Below, piece by piece: positions 26,608 to 37,353 of a stretch of 64,000 nt of DNA. Position numbers and translations under genes: made by a program. Under the pieces are notes generated by a model, which saw only the letters and a program-made list of their open reading frames with translations, did no database searches and was not told where the DNA came from. The DNA comes from Victivallis lenta (GTDB lineage: Bacteria; Verrucomicrobiota; Lentisphaeria; Victivallales; Victivallaceae), in assembly GCF_009695545.1 (NCBI RefSeq), contig NZ_VUNS01000003.1, forward strand, positions 248,001-312,000, read 5' to 3'. Each line of letters opens with the position of its first letter. Position 1 is the stretch's first letter.

Positions 26608-28754
26608 CGGAACGTTTTTTTCCGGTCGGAGCAACTTATGCGCCGCTGCCGAAGGCGACCGAAGTCGATATCGCGGAATGGCCGCGGGATATCGGGAACA
26701 TCGCGAAGCTCGGGCTTACCGTATTCCGGCTCTTTCTCTGCTGGGACCGGGTTGAGCGGGAGCCGGGCGTGCGGGATTTCTCCCGCATCGATCGCGCGTT
26801 CGACCTGGCGGAGAAACACGGGCTCAAGGTGATCGGCAACGTCGGCGGCACCTTTACGAACCTGCAGGCGATCTATCCGCCGCGCCACCTTGTCTACGAC
26901 CGGCACTGCACGCTGCTGAAGCCGAAGCCGGATTCGCCGGAGGAGCTGCGGTTCAACCGCTTCAAGCTCTGTTATGACGATCCGGTCTATCAGGAGCTCG
27001 CGGCGGAATTCATCCGCGAAGCGGTGTCGCGTTACAGGGACCGCCCGTCGCTGCTGGCCTGGTCCGGCTGGAATGAACCGCGCCTGTCGGAGTGCTACTG
27101 CCGTCACACCGTCGCGCTCTACCGGGAGTGGCTGGAGAAAAAATACGGTGCCCTCGAAGCGCTCGCCGAGGCGTGGAGCACGGAGTTCCCGGTTCGTTTC
27201 CGCAGCTGGGAGGATGTGAATCCGCAGCCCGAAGCGAGTTTCGAAGCCGGCGGCTACCGGCCGTTTCTCGACTGGAGGGAATTCACCGCCTGGAACCGGA
27301 CCTGCAAATTCAATCTCGTCAGGAGCTGGATCAGGTCCGCCGACCCGGATACGCCGGTCATCTCGCATATGTGCTGGCCCGGCGACGCCGATATCTTCGG
27401 CGAAGAGGATATCCTCGGCACGAGCATCTATACGATCCATGCCCAGGGGAAAAGCGATACCGGATTTTCCGCGTATGAGTTCACGACCCATCAGAACGTC
27501 CACCTTCTGCCGCAGGGAAGGCGGGCTTTCCGCCGCGATCCGGAGGGATTCTGGGTGGTTGAAACCGAAGCCGGCCCGGTCAGCTGGGTCCACAACCTCG
27601 TGCCGCGCGGCTACTCGCCGCGCAAGATGAATGCGCGCGACCTGCTGTTCGTCGCCCACGGCGCCCGGGCCGTGCTGCGCTGGCTCTACCGCAGCCGGAT
27701 TTCGGACGCGCAGGCCGGGGAGTTCAACCTGGTCGGCTGGGACGGCCGGATCACGGACCGCGCGGCGGCGTTCGGAGAACTTTCGCGCTTCCTGAATGAA
27801 CATGCGGACGATTTCCTGAACCATGTCGCGGACCGCTCCGGCGTCCTGATACTCGATTCGCGCGACTGCGAAGCGATGGCGGAGGCGGAGGGCTATCGCG
27901 GCCGGTACAACAATGCCCTGCCGAATCTCTACAACGCGCTGCTGCATATCGGCATCCGGGCCGAAGTCTGCAACCTGCGGCAAATCCGCGAAGGCATACT
28001 CGACGGCGCGAAGGCGCTGTTCATCCCGTTCCGGCCGTACGTCGATCCGTGGATGGAGAAGGTGCTCCGCCGCTTCGTTGAAAACGGCGGCGCGCTGATT
28101 GCCGAGTCGCCGTTTGCGCTGAAGGGGAGCTGCGGCATTCACTACGAGGTGACGCCGGGCGGCATGACCGATCTGTTCGGCGCGCAGGTCTACGATCTCG
28201 GGAAGCTGCCCGGCTCGGATTGCGGCGGCATTCCGGCTTTCGATTTCAGGGCGGAAATGGAGGTCGCGGCGGGGACGGTCGAGGCGCGTTTCGCCGACGG
28301 AGCTCCGGCGGTCGTGTCGCACGCATACGGGAAAGGGAGAACCGTGCTGTACGCATCGCAGCTTTCGATGGCGTACCAGATCGAACGGCCGTTCTATCCG
28401 AACGACGTTCCGGTTTTGTCGTGGGAGCAGGCCGGGCCGTTCCGGCGGGAGCTGGCAAAACAGCTTGAAAAATCCGGCATCCTGCCGAAGTGGAGGATTT
28501 CCGGCGCCGGCGGCGAAGCGCGGAAATATATTCAGGTCGTGCCGCGCCGGCAGCCGGACGGCCGCGGTTTGTGGTTCGTGTTGAACATGGATGATGTGCC
28601 GCGTGAATTTTCGCTCCGTTTCGACGGGGCGGAGAAGATGCGGCCGCTCGGCGTTTCCGCCGGCGATGAAACTGCGGAGTTCCGCGACGGAGCATTCAAT
28701 TTCAAGCTCGGAGAATGGGGGTGGGCGGTGCTGGCCGCCGCGAATGGAAAATGA
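26604..28754 (+). CDS. Intracellular GH42-like beta-galactosidase-type hydrolase
   Basis: The product has 716 residues. LGLTVFRLFLCWDRVEREPG starts the barrel. LLAWSGWNEPRLSECYC carries the acid/base Glu158 and FWVVETEAGPVSW the likely nucleophile Glu320. A Rossmann-like middle domain (GVLILDSRDCEAMAEA; ALFIPFRPYVDPWMEKVLR) matches the trimerisation domain of GH42, and a small beta domain ends the protein. There is no signal peptide. Its ATG overlaps the previous stop (ATGA), so the two are translationally coupled. GH42 usually acts on beta-galactosides; here the actual sugar is not certain. Confidence 0.82.
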   Translation: MTERFFPVGATYAPLPKATEVDIAEWPRDIGNIAKLGLTVFRLFLCWDRVEREPGVRDFSRIDRAFDLAEKHGLKVIGNVGGTFTNLQAIYPPRHLVYDRHCTLLKPKPDSPEELRFNRFKLCYDDPVYQELAAEFIREAVSRYRDRPSLLAWSGWNEPRLSECYCRHTVALYREWLEKKYGALEALAEAWSTEFPVRFRSWEDVNPQPEASFEAGGYRPFLDWREFTAWNRTCKFNLVRSWIRSADPDTPVISHMCWPGDADIFGEEDILGTSIYTIHAQGKSDTGFSAYEFTTHQNVHLLPQGRRAFRRDPEGFWVVETEAGPVSWVHNLVPRGYSPRKMNARDLLFVAHGARAVLRWLYRSRISDAQAGEFNLVGWDGRITDRAAAFGELSRFLNEHADDFLNHVADRSGVLILDSRDCEAMAEAEGYRGRYNNALPNLYNALLHIGIRAEVCNLRQIREGILDGAKALFIPFRPYVDPWMEKVLRRFVENGGALIAESPFALKGSCGIHYEVTPGGMTDLFGAQVYDLGKLPGSDCGGIPAFDFRAEMEVAAGTVEARFADGAPAVVSHAYGKGRTVLYASQLSMAYQIERPFYPNDVPVLSWEQAGPFRRELAKQLEKSGILPKWRISGAGGEARKYIQVVPRRQPDGRGLWFVLNMDDVPREFSLRFDGAEKMRPLGVSAGDETAEFRDGAFNFKLGEWGWAVLAAANGK

Positions 28755-29920
28755 AGATCACGAAACTGAAGACTTATATCTGCAACTGTTTCCGCACGAA
28801 CTGGGTGTTCGTCAAAGTCGAGACCGATTCCGGCATTCACGGCTGGGGCGAAGCGACGCTCGAGTACCGAGAGCCGACCGTCGCCGCGGCGATTCATGAC
28901 CTTGAAGGCTGGCTGATCGGCAGGGACCCGCACAATATCGAGGCGTTCCGCCACGACTGTTACCGCGATGCGTACTGGCGCGGCGGCCCGGTCCTGATGA
29001 GCGCGCTCGCCGGCGTCGAAATCGCGTTGTGGGATATCAAGGGCAAAGCGCTCGGCGTTCCGGTCTGGCAGCTGCTCGGCGGCAAGGTGCGCGACGCGGT
29101 CCCGATCTACGTGAACGGCTGGTTCGCCCCGGCGAAAACGCCGGATGAATTCGCCGCGAAGGCCGCCGCGGTCCGGGAGCACCGTTTTCTCGGCTGCAAG
29201 TGGGACCCGTTCGGCAAGGCGTGGCAGCAGATCGGCAGGCGCGAACTCGACTCCGCCATGGAGTGTGTCCGCAAGGTCTCCGAAACCGTCGGACAGGATG
29301 TGCTGCTGCTGATCGAGGGACACGGCCGTTTCGACATTCCGACCGCGGTGAAGATCGGCCGGCGGCTCGAGGAGTTCGACATCTGCTGGTTCGAGGAGCC
29401 GCTGCCGCCCGATGACCTCAACGGCATGCGTGAAGTCAAGGAGCGCGTGCGCGTGTCGCTCGCGGCCGGCGAACGGCTCTACAACCGCTACGAGTACCGG
29501 CAGTTCTTCGACCTGAACTGCGCGGATTACATCCAGCCCGACATTTCGCACGCCGGCGGCATCTTCGAAATGCGGCTGCTCGGCGCCGAGGCGGAGGCGC
29601 GCCACATCGGTTTCTGCCCGCACAATCCGTCCGGGCCGGTCGCGAACGCGGCGACGCTGCAGCTCGCCGGCTGTGTGCCGAACTTCGTGATCCTCGAAAT
29701 GATGATGACCGACGTGCCCTACCGGGCGGAAATCTGCGACGAGGAGCTCGTGGTGCGCGAGGGCAGGATGGTCATTCCGGACCGCCCCGGCATCGGCATC
29801 GACCTCGACGAAAACGAACTTCTGAAACACCCGTACCAGCCGGTCGGGCTGCGCCACTACCGTGGCGACCTGACCGATATCCGGCCGCCCGATGCCGTGA
29901 AATATTACCGGGTCGGGTGA
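28751..29920 (+). CDS. Enolase-superfamily sugar-acid dehydratase (galactonate dehydratase-like)
   Basis: The product has 389 residues. FVKVETDSGIHGWGEATLEYREPTV is the capping domain of the mandelate racemase group. In the barrel, LLIEGHGRFD supplies a metal Glu and a His, CWFEEPLPPDD a second Glu and LAAGERLYNRY a third, with YIQPDISHAGG after them. This pattern fits acid-sugar dehydratases such as D-galactonate dehydratase, which form 2-keto-3-deoxy acids. It overlaps the GH42-like gene (ATGA). With the SDR it would make a non-phosphorylating route; no KDG kinase or aldolase is in the window. Confidence 0.85.
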   Translation: MKITKLKTYICNCFRTNWVFVKVETDSGIHGWGEATLEYREPTVAAAIHDLEGWLIGRDPHNIEAFRHDCYRDAYWRGGPVLMSALAGVEIALWDIKGKALGVPVWQLLGGKVRDAVPIYVNGWFAPAKTPDEFAAKAAAVREHRFLGCKWDPFGKAWQQIGRRELDSAMECVRKVSETVGQDVLLLIEGHGRFDIPTAVKIGRRLEEFDICWFEEPLPPDDLNGMREVKERVRVSLAAGERLYNRYEYRQFFDLNCADYIQPDISHAGGIFEMRLLGAEAEARHIGFCPHNPSGPVANAATLQLAGCVPNFVILEMMMTDVPYRAEICDEELVVREGRMVIPDRPGIGIDLDENELLKHPYQPVGLRHYRGDLTDIRPPDAVKYYRVG

Positions 29921-29927
29921 CTTCCGC

Positions 29928-29956
29928 TTGCAATCCGCGCCCGGGCTGTCTATATT
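29928..29956 (+). promoter_or_regulatory. Promoter of the PPK2 gene
   Basis: TTGCAA (29928-29933) and TATATT (29951-29956) are 17 bases apart. Confidence 0.6.
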
Positions 29957-29985
29957 GAAGAGGAACCAACCGGGGAGGGCGGAGA

Positions 29986-30864
29986 ATGGATTTGCGTAAA
30001 GAGTTGATGGTCAGTCCGGGGGAGAAGGTCGATCTGGGCCGGATCGATCCCGCCGGCACGTTCGGGTTCGGCAAGGACGACGAAATCCTGAAGGAGACGG
30101 CCGGGAACAGCGCCGAGCTGGCGAAGCTTCAGTTCGACCTGTACGCCGAGGGGAAGCGCTCGCTTCTCGTCGTGCTGCAGGGGATGGATGCGGCCGGGAA
30201 AGACGGCGTCATCAACCACGTTCTCGCGCCGCTGAATCCGCAGGGGTGCCGGGTGCAGTCGTTCAAGACGCCGAGCGCGCTCGAGCTCGCGCACGATTTC
30301 CTCTGGCGCGTCCATATGGTCGCGCCGAAGAAGGGGGAGATCGTGATCTTCAACCGGTCGCATTACGAGGACGTGCTGATCCAGCGCGTTCACAAGATGG
30401 TTCCGGAAGAGGTCTGGCGCGAGCGTTACGAATTCATCAACGATTTCGAAAAGCTGCTTGTGAAGAGCGGGACCGTGATCGTCAAATTTTATCTCCACAT
30501 CAGCCCGGAGGAGCAGCTCAAGCGGTTCAAAGACCGGCTCGACGACCCGTCGCGGCAGTGGAAAATCAGCAGTGCCGACTATGCCGAACGCAAGCTCTGG
30601 CCGGAATACCGGAAGGCGTTCGAAGAGGCGCTCGAGCGCTGCTCGACCGCGCAGGCGCCGTGGTATGTCATCCCCGCCGACAGGAAATACTTCCGGAATT
30701 ACGCCGTTTCGCGCATCCTGGCCGACACGCTGAAGGAGATGAGGCTCGAACTTCCGCCGGTGTCGGTCGACATCGCCGCCGTCCGGGAGGAGTATGCGAA
30801 TGCAAAGCAGCTGGAAAAAGAGGGCCTGGGGCCGGACGGAACTCCTGCGAAGTCTGCGAAATGA
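29986..30864 (+). CDS. ppk2: Polyphosphate kinase 2 family protein
   Basis: The product has 292 residues. Walker A is VLQGMDAAGKDG, Walker B/lid IVIFNRSHYEDVL, and FYLHISPEEQLKRFKDR and DPSRQWKIS follow as in the PPK2 family. It moves phosphate between polyphosphate and nucleotides (AMP, ADP or GDP, depending on class). The single-domain length fits class I or III enzymes. GGAG precedes the ATG. It appears monocistronic. Confidence 0.92.
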   Translation: MDLRKELMVSPGEKVDLGRIDPAGTFGFGKDDEILKETAGNSAELAKLQFDLYAEGKRSLLVVLQGMDAAGKDGVINHVLAPLNPQGCRVQSFKTPSALELAHDFLWRVHMVAPKKGEIVIFNRSHYEDVLIQRVHKMVPEEVWRERYEFINDFEKLLVKSGTVIVKFYLHISPEEQLKRFKDRLDDPSRQWKISSADYAERKLWPEYRKAFEEALERCSTAQAPWYVIPADRKYFRNYAVSRILADTLKEMRLELPPVSVDIAAVREEYANAKQLEKEGLGPDGTPAKSAK

Positions 30865-31016
30865 GGAGCCTTAACGTATTTTTCCGGCAATTATTGTAAA
30901 AAAATATAAAAAAAGCGGTAAAACAATTTGCTTTTTCGGAGAATTGATTATAGCTTAACTGACAAGAAAATTCGTTTGCGGTCACCTTGCATAACTAAAA
31001 CAAAGGGGAAAAGGGT

Positions 31017-31769
31017 ATGCATATTGTATATATCGCGTTGATGATTCTGGCTTTGATCGGCATGATTGTCTGCAGTAAGAAGCAGAAGACGAATCCGGCC
31101 ATGCAGCCGGTCGCGTTCGTGCTCTTCGTCGTGGTCGTGATCAGTGCGGGGCTTCTCCTCAACGAGATGAATGTTTTCGGCACGCGTGACGGCCTGCTCG
31201 AGAACGAGATGAAGTTCTACGCCTCGCAGGGCACCAAGACCGGTGACTATCTCAAGACGACGTTCCCCGGCAAGAAGGTTCTGCTGGTCGCCGACCCGGG
31301 ATTCGAAAAGAATGACAACGTCAAGAAGCTTGCCGACGCCCTCCAGGCCGGTTACGGCGGCGAGGTGGTGACCGACACCGTTCAGCTTCCCGGCAACCAG
31401 GCCGATGCTCCGATGCCGCTTTATATGATGATGAAGGCAGCCGACTTCGACGCAATGGTCGACAAGCATCCGGATTGCGGCGTCATCGTGACCACTGTCG
31501 GGCTGCCGCAGGACGCGAATCGCCTGAAGTTCATGAAGCAGTCGGCCGACAAGCGTCCGGCGCTGTTCCTGATGGGTCTGCCCTCCGGCCCGGTGCCGGG
31601 GATCATGGCGGCGCTGCAGAGCGGCATCATCACGGGCCTGATCATTTCGAACCCGGATGCGAAGTACGATGTGCCGGCCCCGTCCGACCCGATGAAGGCG
31701 TTCGATATCCGCTATGTGCTCGTCACCAAGGAAAATGCGGATCAGTACAAGGCGCATTTCTCCAACTGA
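31017..31769 (+). CDS. Membrane-anchored protein of unknown function, paralogue A
   Basis: The product has 250 residues and is not recognised. Two N-terminal hydrophobic helices (YIALMILALIGMIVC and AFVLFVVVVISAGLLL) anchor it. The remaining 200 residues look like an alternating alpha/beta domain outside the membrane (KKVLLVADPGFEKNDNVKKL; CGVIVTTVGLPQD; ALFLMGLPSGPVPGIMAALQ; IRYVLVTKENADQY). The next gene is a clear paralogue with the same blocks. AAAGGGGA precedes the ATG. The fold may resemble a periplasmic binding protein, but that is a guess. Confidence 0.85.
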   Translation: MHIVYIALMILALIGMIVCSKKQKTNPAMQPVAFVLFVVVVISAGLLLNEMNVFGTRDGLLENEMKFYASQGTKTGDYLKTTFPGKKVLLVADPGFEKNDNVKKLADALQAGYGGEVVTDTVQLPGNQADAPMPLYMMMKAADFDAMVDKHPDCGVIVTTVGLPQDANRLKFMKQSADKRPALFLMGLPSGPVPGIMAALQSGIITGLIISNPDAKYDVPAPSDPMKAFDIRYVLVTKENADQYKAHFSN

Positions 31770-31794
31770 GTTTCGGGTTTCTGAGAAACGGAGT

Positions 31795-31842
31795 CACCAC
31801 CGGATAGCGTATTGCCATACACTGTCGGGTGGTGTTTTTTTT
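31795..31842 (+). terminator. Terminator between the two paralogous genes
   Basis: CACCACC (31795-31801) pairs with GGTGGTG (31828-31834), with an inner GTAT/ATAC stem, followed by eight T. Confidence 0.75.
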
Positions 31843-31878
31843 GATAATCACTGTCTGAGGTAATGAGGGGTAACTGGG

Positions 31879-32577
31879 ATGGCCAAATTCTTCAAAACGC
31901 TTCTGGCGTTTCTGTTTGCAACGGCCTCCGTGTCTTTTGCGATCATGGTGTTTTCCGGCGGGGCGCTGTTCTGGCACCGCCAGTTCGGCGGTTTGAGCGA
32001 TGATCTGCTGGAAAATGAGATGGCGTTTTATGCTTCTCAGGGATACGAGGCCGGAGTTTTTCTGAAGGGAACGGAGCCGAACCGGCAGCTGCTGCTTCTG
32101 GTCGATCCGGACTTTCACCGGAATGAAAACATCAAGCAGCTGGCTTATGCGATGATCGAAGGGTACGGCAGCAGCGATGTCATGCTCGACACGATCCAGC
32201 TGCCGGTGGAGCTCTCCGAGATGCCGATGCCGCTCTATATGTCGATGACGGCGGAGGATTTCGATAAAGTCGTGGAGCGTTATCCGGATGCCGCCGTCGT
32301 GATTTCCACGATCGGCCTCCCGTCGGATATCGAGAATCTGAAGTTGCTCAAGAACGAGGAAGGGCCGAGGATTCTGCTGCTCGGGCTGCCGTCCGGACCG
32401 ATTCCGGGGCTGGTCGACCTGATTCGGAGCGGCAAGGTCGCGGCTGTGGTGTTCTCAAACCCGAAGGCGCGTTATGACGTGCCGGCGCCGAAGGACCGGA
32501 CGGAGGCGTTCAAGATCCGCTATGTGCTTGTAACCAAAGATAATCTGGACGAATTCCGCAATCTCTTCGCGGATTGA
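31879..32577 (+). CDS. Membrane-anchored protein of unknown function, paralogue B
   Basis: The product has 232 residues and shares with paralogue A the blocks LLENEM-FYASQG, PMPLYM, DFD-V-PD, GLPSD, LLGLPSGPIPGL, SNPKARYDVPAP and AFKIRYVLVTK. It has one N-terminal helix (LLAFLFATASVSFAIMVFSGG), where paralogue A has two. No catalytic motif is recognised. The terminator between the pair allows separate expression. Gene duplication is the simplest origin. Confidence 0.85.
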   Translation: MAKFFKTLLAFLFATASVSFAIMVFSGGALFWHRQFGGLSDDLLENEMAFYASQGYEAGVFLKGTEPNRQLLLLVDPDFHRNENIKQLAYAMIEGYGSSDVMLDTIQLPVELSEMPMPLYMSMTAEDFDKVVERYPDAAVVISTIGLPSDIENLKLLKNEEGPRILLLGLPSGPIPGLVDLIRSGKVAAVVFSNPKARYDVPAPKDRTEAFKIRYVLVTKDNLDEFRNLFAD

Positions 32578-32602
32578 GCCACGCGCGGGGGGCCGCCGGC
32601 GG

Positions 32603-33502
32603 TCAGCCGCGCGGATGGAATTTCCTGTGGGTTTCCCGCAGGCGCGCGGCATCGACATGGGTGTAAATCTCCGTCGTCGCGATATCGGCATGTCCCAGCA
32701 TCTCCTGAATGACGCGGAGGTCCGCGCCGTTGGCCAGCAGATGGCTCGCAAACGAATGCCGCAGTGTGTGCGGATGGATGTTTTTCTTGATTCCGGCCCG
32801 GGCGGCGGCCTCCTTGACTACGGCCCAGACGCGCTCGCGGTCGAGCTGCCTGCCGTTGCGGGAGAGAAATACGAACGGGGAGGCCGGATTTTTCGCGGCC
32901 AATACCGGGCGTGCCTCGGCGAGATAGCGCTGCAGGAGTTCGAGCGCGGCTTCCCCGACCGGCACCATGCGGGTTTTCTCTCCTTTGCCGGTGACGCGGA
33001 CCAGGTGATTGTCGAAGTCCGGCGCGGCCAGCGGCAGGTTCGTCAGCTCCGAAACCCGCAGCCCGGAGGCGTAGAGCAGTTCGAGCATCGTCCGGTTGCG
33101 CAGCTCGAGCGCCGTACCCTTTTCGGGCCATGCGTTCAGGAATGCGTTGACTTCGGAGACGGTCAGAAAGTCCGGCAGGACGCGCCAGAGTTTCGGCGAT
33201 TCCAGCACTGCAGCCGGATTCTCTTTGATCAGCCCCTCCTCTTCGAGATGGCGGTAGAGCATTTTGATCGCCACGAGACGGCGGGCCAGCGTCGCCGGCT
33301 CCATGGCGCGCTCGGAGTGCCCGAAGTTCAGGTAGTTGACAATCGTTTCGCGTTTGACTTCCCGGAAGGAGTCGATGCTGCGGGCGGTAAGCCAGGCGGC
33401 GTAGTCTTCCAGATCGCGCCGATAGGCGTCGGCCGTATTGCGCGAAAGACCGCGTTCAATGGTGAGGTAGCGGAGAAAATCGGTGAAATCCCGTTCGAAC
33501 AT
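32603..33502 (-). CDS. xerD: Tyrosine recombinase XerD-like (XerC/XerD family)
   Basis: The product has 299 residues. The N-terminal SAM-like DNA-binding domain covers about 100 residues. All catalytic residues are visible: Arg149 (ASGLRVSEL), Lys173 (GKGEKTR), His245 and Arg248 (HTLRHSFASHLL), His271 (LGHADIATT) and Tyr280 (EIYTH). It would resolve chromosome dimers at dif together with a partner. No mobile element surrounds it, so a housekeeping role is likely. XerC and XerD are hard to tell apart by eye; the symbol is a best guess. Confidence 0.88.
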   Translation of the reverse strand: MFERDFTDFLRYLTIERGLSRNTADAYRRDLEDYAAWLTARSIDSFREVKRETIVNYLNFGHSERAMEPATLARRLVAIKMLYRHLEEEGLIKENPAAVLESPKLWRVLPDFLTVSEVNAFLNAWPEKGTALELRNRTMLELLYASGLRVSELTNLPLAAPDFDNHLVRVTGKGEKTRMVPVGEAALELLQRYLAEARPVLAAKNPASPFVFLSRNGRQLDRERVWAVVKEAAARAGIKKNIHPHTLRHSFASHLLANGADLRVIQEMLGHADIATTEIYTHVDAARLRETHRKFHPRG

Positions 33503-33588
33503 GATTGTCGGAGACCATTCTGGATGTTATATTAAATGCGTGCAATTATTAATCTATCCTGAAAATGATAAATCGTCAAGGGGGTTTT

Positions 33589-35407
<1,819 letters not shown>

Positions 35408-35518
35408 GATTCCGCGATCCGAAGGGTTGAGATATCCCGGGATTCCGCGCGGGACGGCGCCGCAGCGGAATCCGGAAGGTTTGCATCGCGCTTCAAGGAG
35501 CGGGGCCAGGCGGAAGGC

Positions 35519-35547
35519 TTGACTTTCCGGATATCCGGCGTTACAGT
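35519..35547 (+). promoter_or_regulatory. Promoter of larC
   Basis: TTGACT (35519-35524) and TACAGT (35542-35547) are 17 bases apart, 24 bases before the start codon. Confidence 0.5.
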
Positions 35548-35571
35548 AAAAAGGTTAAGGATTTTACTTTT

Positions 35572-36804
35572 ATGAAAATCATTCGGTTTGACAGTGTCGG
35601 CGGTGCGTCGGGGGATATGATCCTCGGCGCGCTGATCGCGTTGGGGGCGGACCGCGATACGATCGTTCGCGGCCTGGAGTCTCTGCTGCCCGGACATTTT
35701 ACGCTTTCGGTCGAAGAGACGAGCTCCCACGGCATCGCGGGAGTCCGTGCCCGCGTCGCGCTGCCGGAGACGGAGCATCATCATCACTGCCGCGGAGAGC
35801 ACGGGCAGGAGCATGGACACCACCACCATGATCACCACGCGTTCCGGGAAATCCGGGCGCTGATCGAAGGCTCCGCGCTGCCGGAGCCGGTGAAACGGTC
35901 GTCCGTTGCGGTTTTTGCGCTGCTGGCCGAAGTGGAGGGGAAGATTCACGGCAAGGCGCCGGAGGAGGTTTCGTTCCACGAAGTCGGCGCGGTCGATTCG
36001 ATCGTCGACATCGTCGGCTGCTGTTACGGGTTTCATCTGCTCGGCGCGGAGGCCGTATCGGTCTCGCCGCTGCCGACCGGTCAGGGGACTCTTGAGTGCG
36101 CGCACGGCGTCATGCCGATTCCGGCGCCGGCCACGGCCGAGCTGCTGACGCGCGGACTTGAGATCGCCCCTTCGGACGAGCCGTTCGAATTGCTGACGCC
36201 GACCGGCGCTGCGCTGCTGGCGGCGTGGCCGCATGCCGCGGTTCCGTCCGGTTCGCGGGTGCTGGCGGCCGCGTCTTCGTTCGGGCGGCGCGAACTGCTG
36301 CACCGTCCGAACCTGCTGCGCGCCATGCTGATCGACGCGGCGGAGCGGCCGGAAGGGGAAGAGGCGCTCGAGGAGCTCTCCTGCAATCTGGACGACTGCA
36401 CGGGCGAGGTGACCGGCTATTTGATCGAATGCCTGTTCGCCGCCGGCGCGCTCGATGTCTGGACCGAGGCGATCCAGATGAAGAAGCAGCGTCCGGGAGT
36501 GAAGCTCTGTGTGCTGACCCGCCCGGAGGAGCGCGAAACCATGCTTGCGCTGATTTTCCGCGAAAGCACGACGCTCGGCGTCCGGATTGCCCCGCTCGCG
36601 CGCCGGAGTCTTGCCCGGCGGGAACGGAAGGTCGTGACGCCGCGGGGAGAGATCCGGGTCAAGGTCGCATACGGCGCCGACGGCGGGGTTCTTTCCGTAA
36701 AGCCGGAATTCGAAGATTGCCGCCGGATCGCCGAATCCGGCGGCCTGCCGCTGAAAGAGGTCATCCGTGACGCCGCGGCCCGGTTCGGAAACGGCGGAGC
36801 GTAA
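35572..36804 (+). CDS. larC: LarC-like nickel insertion protein
   Basis: The product has 410 residues. FDSVGGASGDMILGALIALGAD is the family N-terminus, and FHEVGAVDSIVDIVGC and SCNLDDCTGEVTGYL are other LarC blocks. LarC inserts nickel into the pincer cofactor of lactate racemase and related enzymes. A His-rich loop lies near residues 65-85 (ETEHHHHC, then HGHHHHDHH), suited to nickel storage. It is one uninterrupted frame here. No larA, larB or larE lies near, so the nickel enzyme it serves is elsewhere. Confidence 0.92.
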   Translation: MKIIRFDSVGGASGDMILGALIALGADRDTIVRGLESLLPGHFTLSVEETSSHGIAGVRARVALPETEHHHHCRGEHGQEHGHHHHDHHAFREIRALIEGSALPEPVKRSSVAVFALLAEVEGKIHGKAPEEVSFHEVGAVDSIVDIVGCCYGFHLLGAEAVSVSPLPTGQGTLECAHGVMPIPAPATAELLTRGLEIAPSDEPFELLTPTGAALLAAWPHAAVPSGSRVLAAASSFGRRELLHRPNLLRAMLIDAAERPEGEEALEELSCNLDDCTGEVTGYLIECLFAAGALDVWTEAIQMKKQRPGVKLCVLTRPEERETMLALIFRESTTLGVRIAPLARRSLARRERKVVTPRGEIRVKVAYGADGGVLSVKPEFEDCRRIAESGGLPLKEVIRDAAARFGNGGA

Positions 36805-36820
36805 AAAAATCCGCTTTTTT
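36794..36820 (+). terminator. Terminator at the end of larC
   Basis: GCGGA (36794-36798) pairs with TCCGC (36810-36814) around an A-rich loop containing the larC stop codon, then six T. Confidence 0.55.
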
Positions 36821-36832
36821 CACCCGGAGATA

Positions 36833-36863
36833 TTGACTAAGGGCGATTTTGGCGTAATATTAT
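36833..36863 (+). promoter_or_regulatory. Promoter of the HU-like gene
   Basis: TTGACT (36833-36838) is followed by TAATAT at 16 bases or TATTAT at 19 bases. Confidence 0.5.
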
Positions 36864-36921
36864 CTAACTGTAAAAAGAAGAGAAACTTAAAAACCTTTCA
36901 TACATAAAATGGAGATTGAAA

Positions 36922-37221
36922 ATGACCAAGCGTGATTTGGTGGTTAAGATTGCCCGCGAGACCGGCTTTATCCAGAATGATGTGGCCGAAGTCGTGCAGA
37001 AGACCCTCGACTATATCGCGGAAGACCTGATTGCCGGGAACACGATTGAACTCCGCAACTTCGGCGTTTTCGAGATCAAGGTCCGCAAGAGCCGCAAGGG
37101 CCGCAATCCGAACCAGCCCAAGAACGAAGTCGTGATTCCGGAACGCGCCGTGGTCAAATTCCGCGCCGGAAAAGAGCTGAAAGAGGCCGTCGAACAGCTT
37201 GATCCGAAACAGTTCAAGTAA
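36922..37221 (+). CDS. HU/IHF-family DNA-binding protein
   Basis: The product has 99 residues, one HU/IHF domain. TKRDLVVKIARETG starts the first helix, IELRNFGVFEIKVRKSRKGRNPNQPK is the beta arm region that inserts into the DNA minor groove, and VVKFRAGKELKEAV ends the fold. It bends and compacts DNA. The ATG at 36922 has GGAG 7 bases upstream. It has its own promoter. Confidence 0.95.
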   Translation: MTKRDLVVKIARETGFIQNDVAEVVQKTLDYIAEDLIAGNTIELRNFGVFEIKVRKSRKGRNPNQPKNEVVIPERAVVKFRAGKELKEAVEQLDPKQFK

Positions 37222-37353
37222 TCCGGCCGTCTGTTATGAGTCGAACGCACGCCTGACGAATGCATTCATTTTCGTCGGGCGTGGTTTGTTTTGCCGGGTT
37301 CCGGAATCGCGGAATGCGGAACGGAATCACGGCTGAAACTGGGAGTTTTTGAA

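Noticed and set aside
32603-33502. XerD-like recombinase as the integrase of a mobile element
   Set aside because: No attachment repeats, transfer genes or composition change surround it; the neighbours are housekeeping genes.
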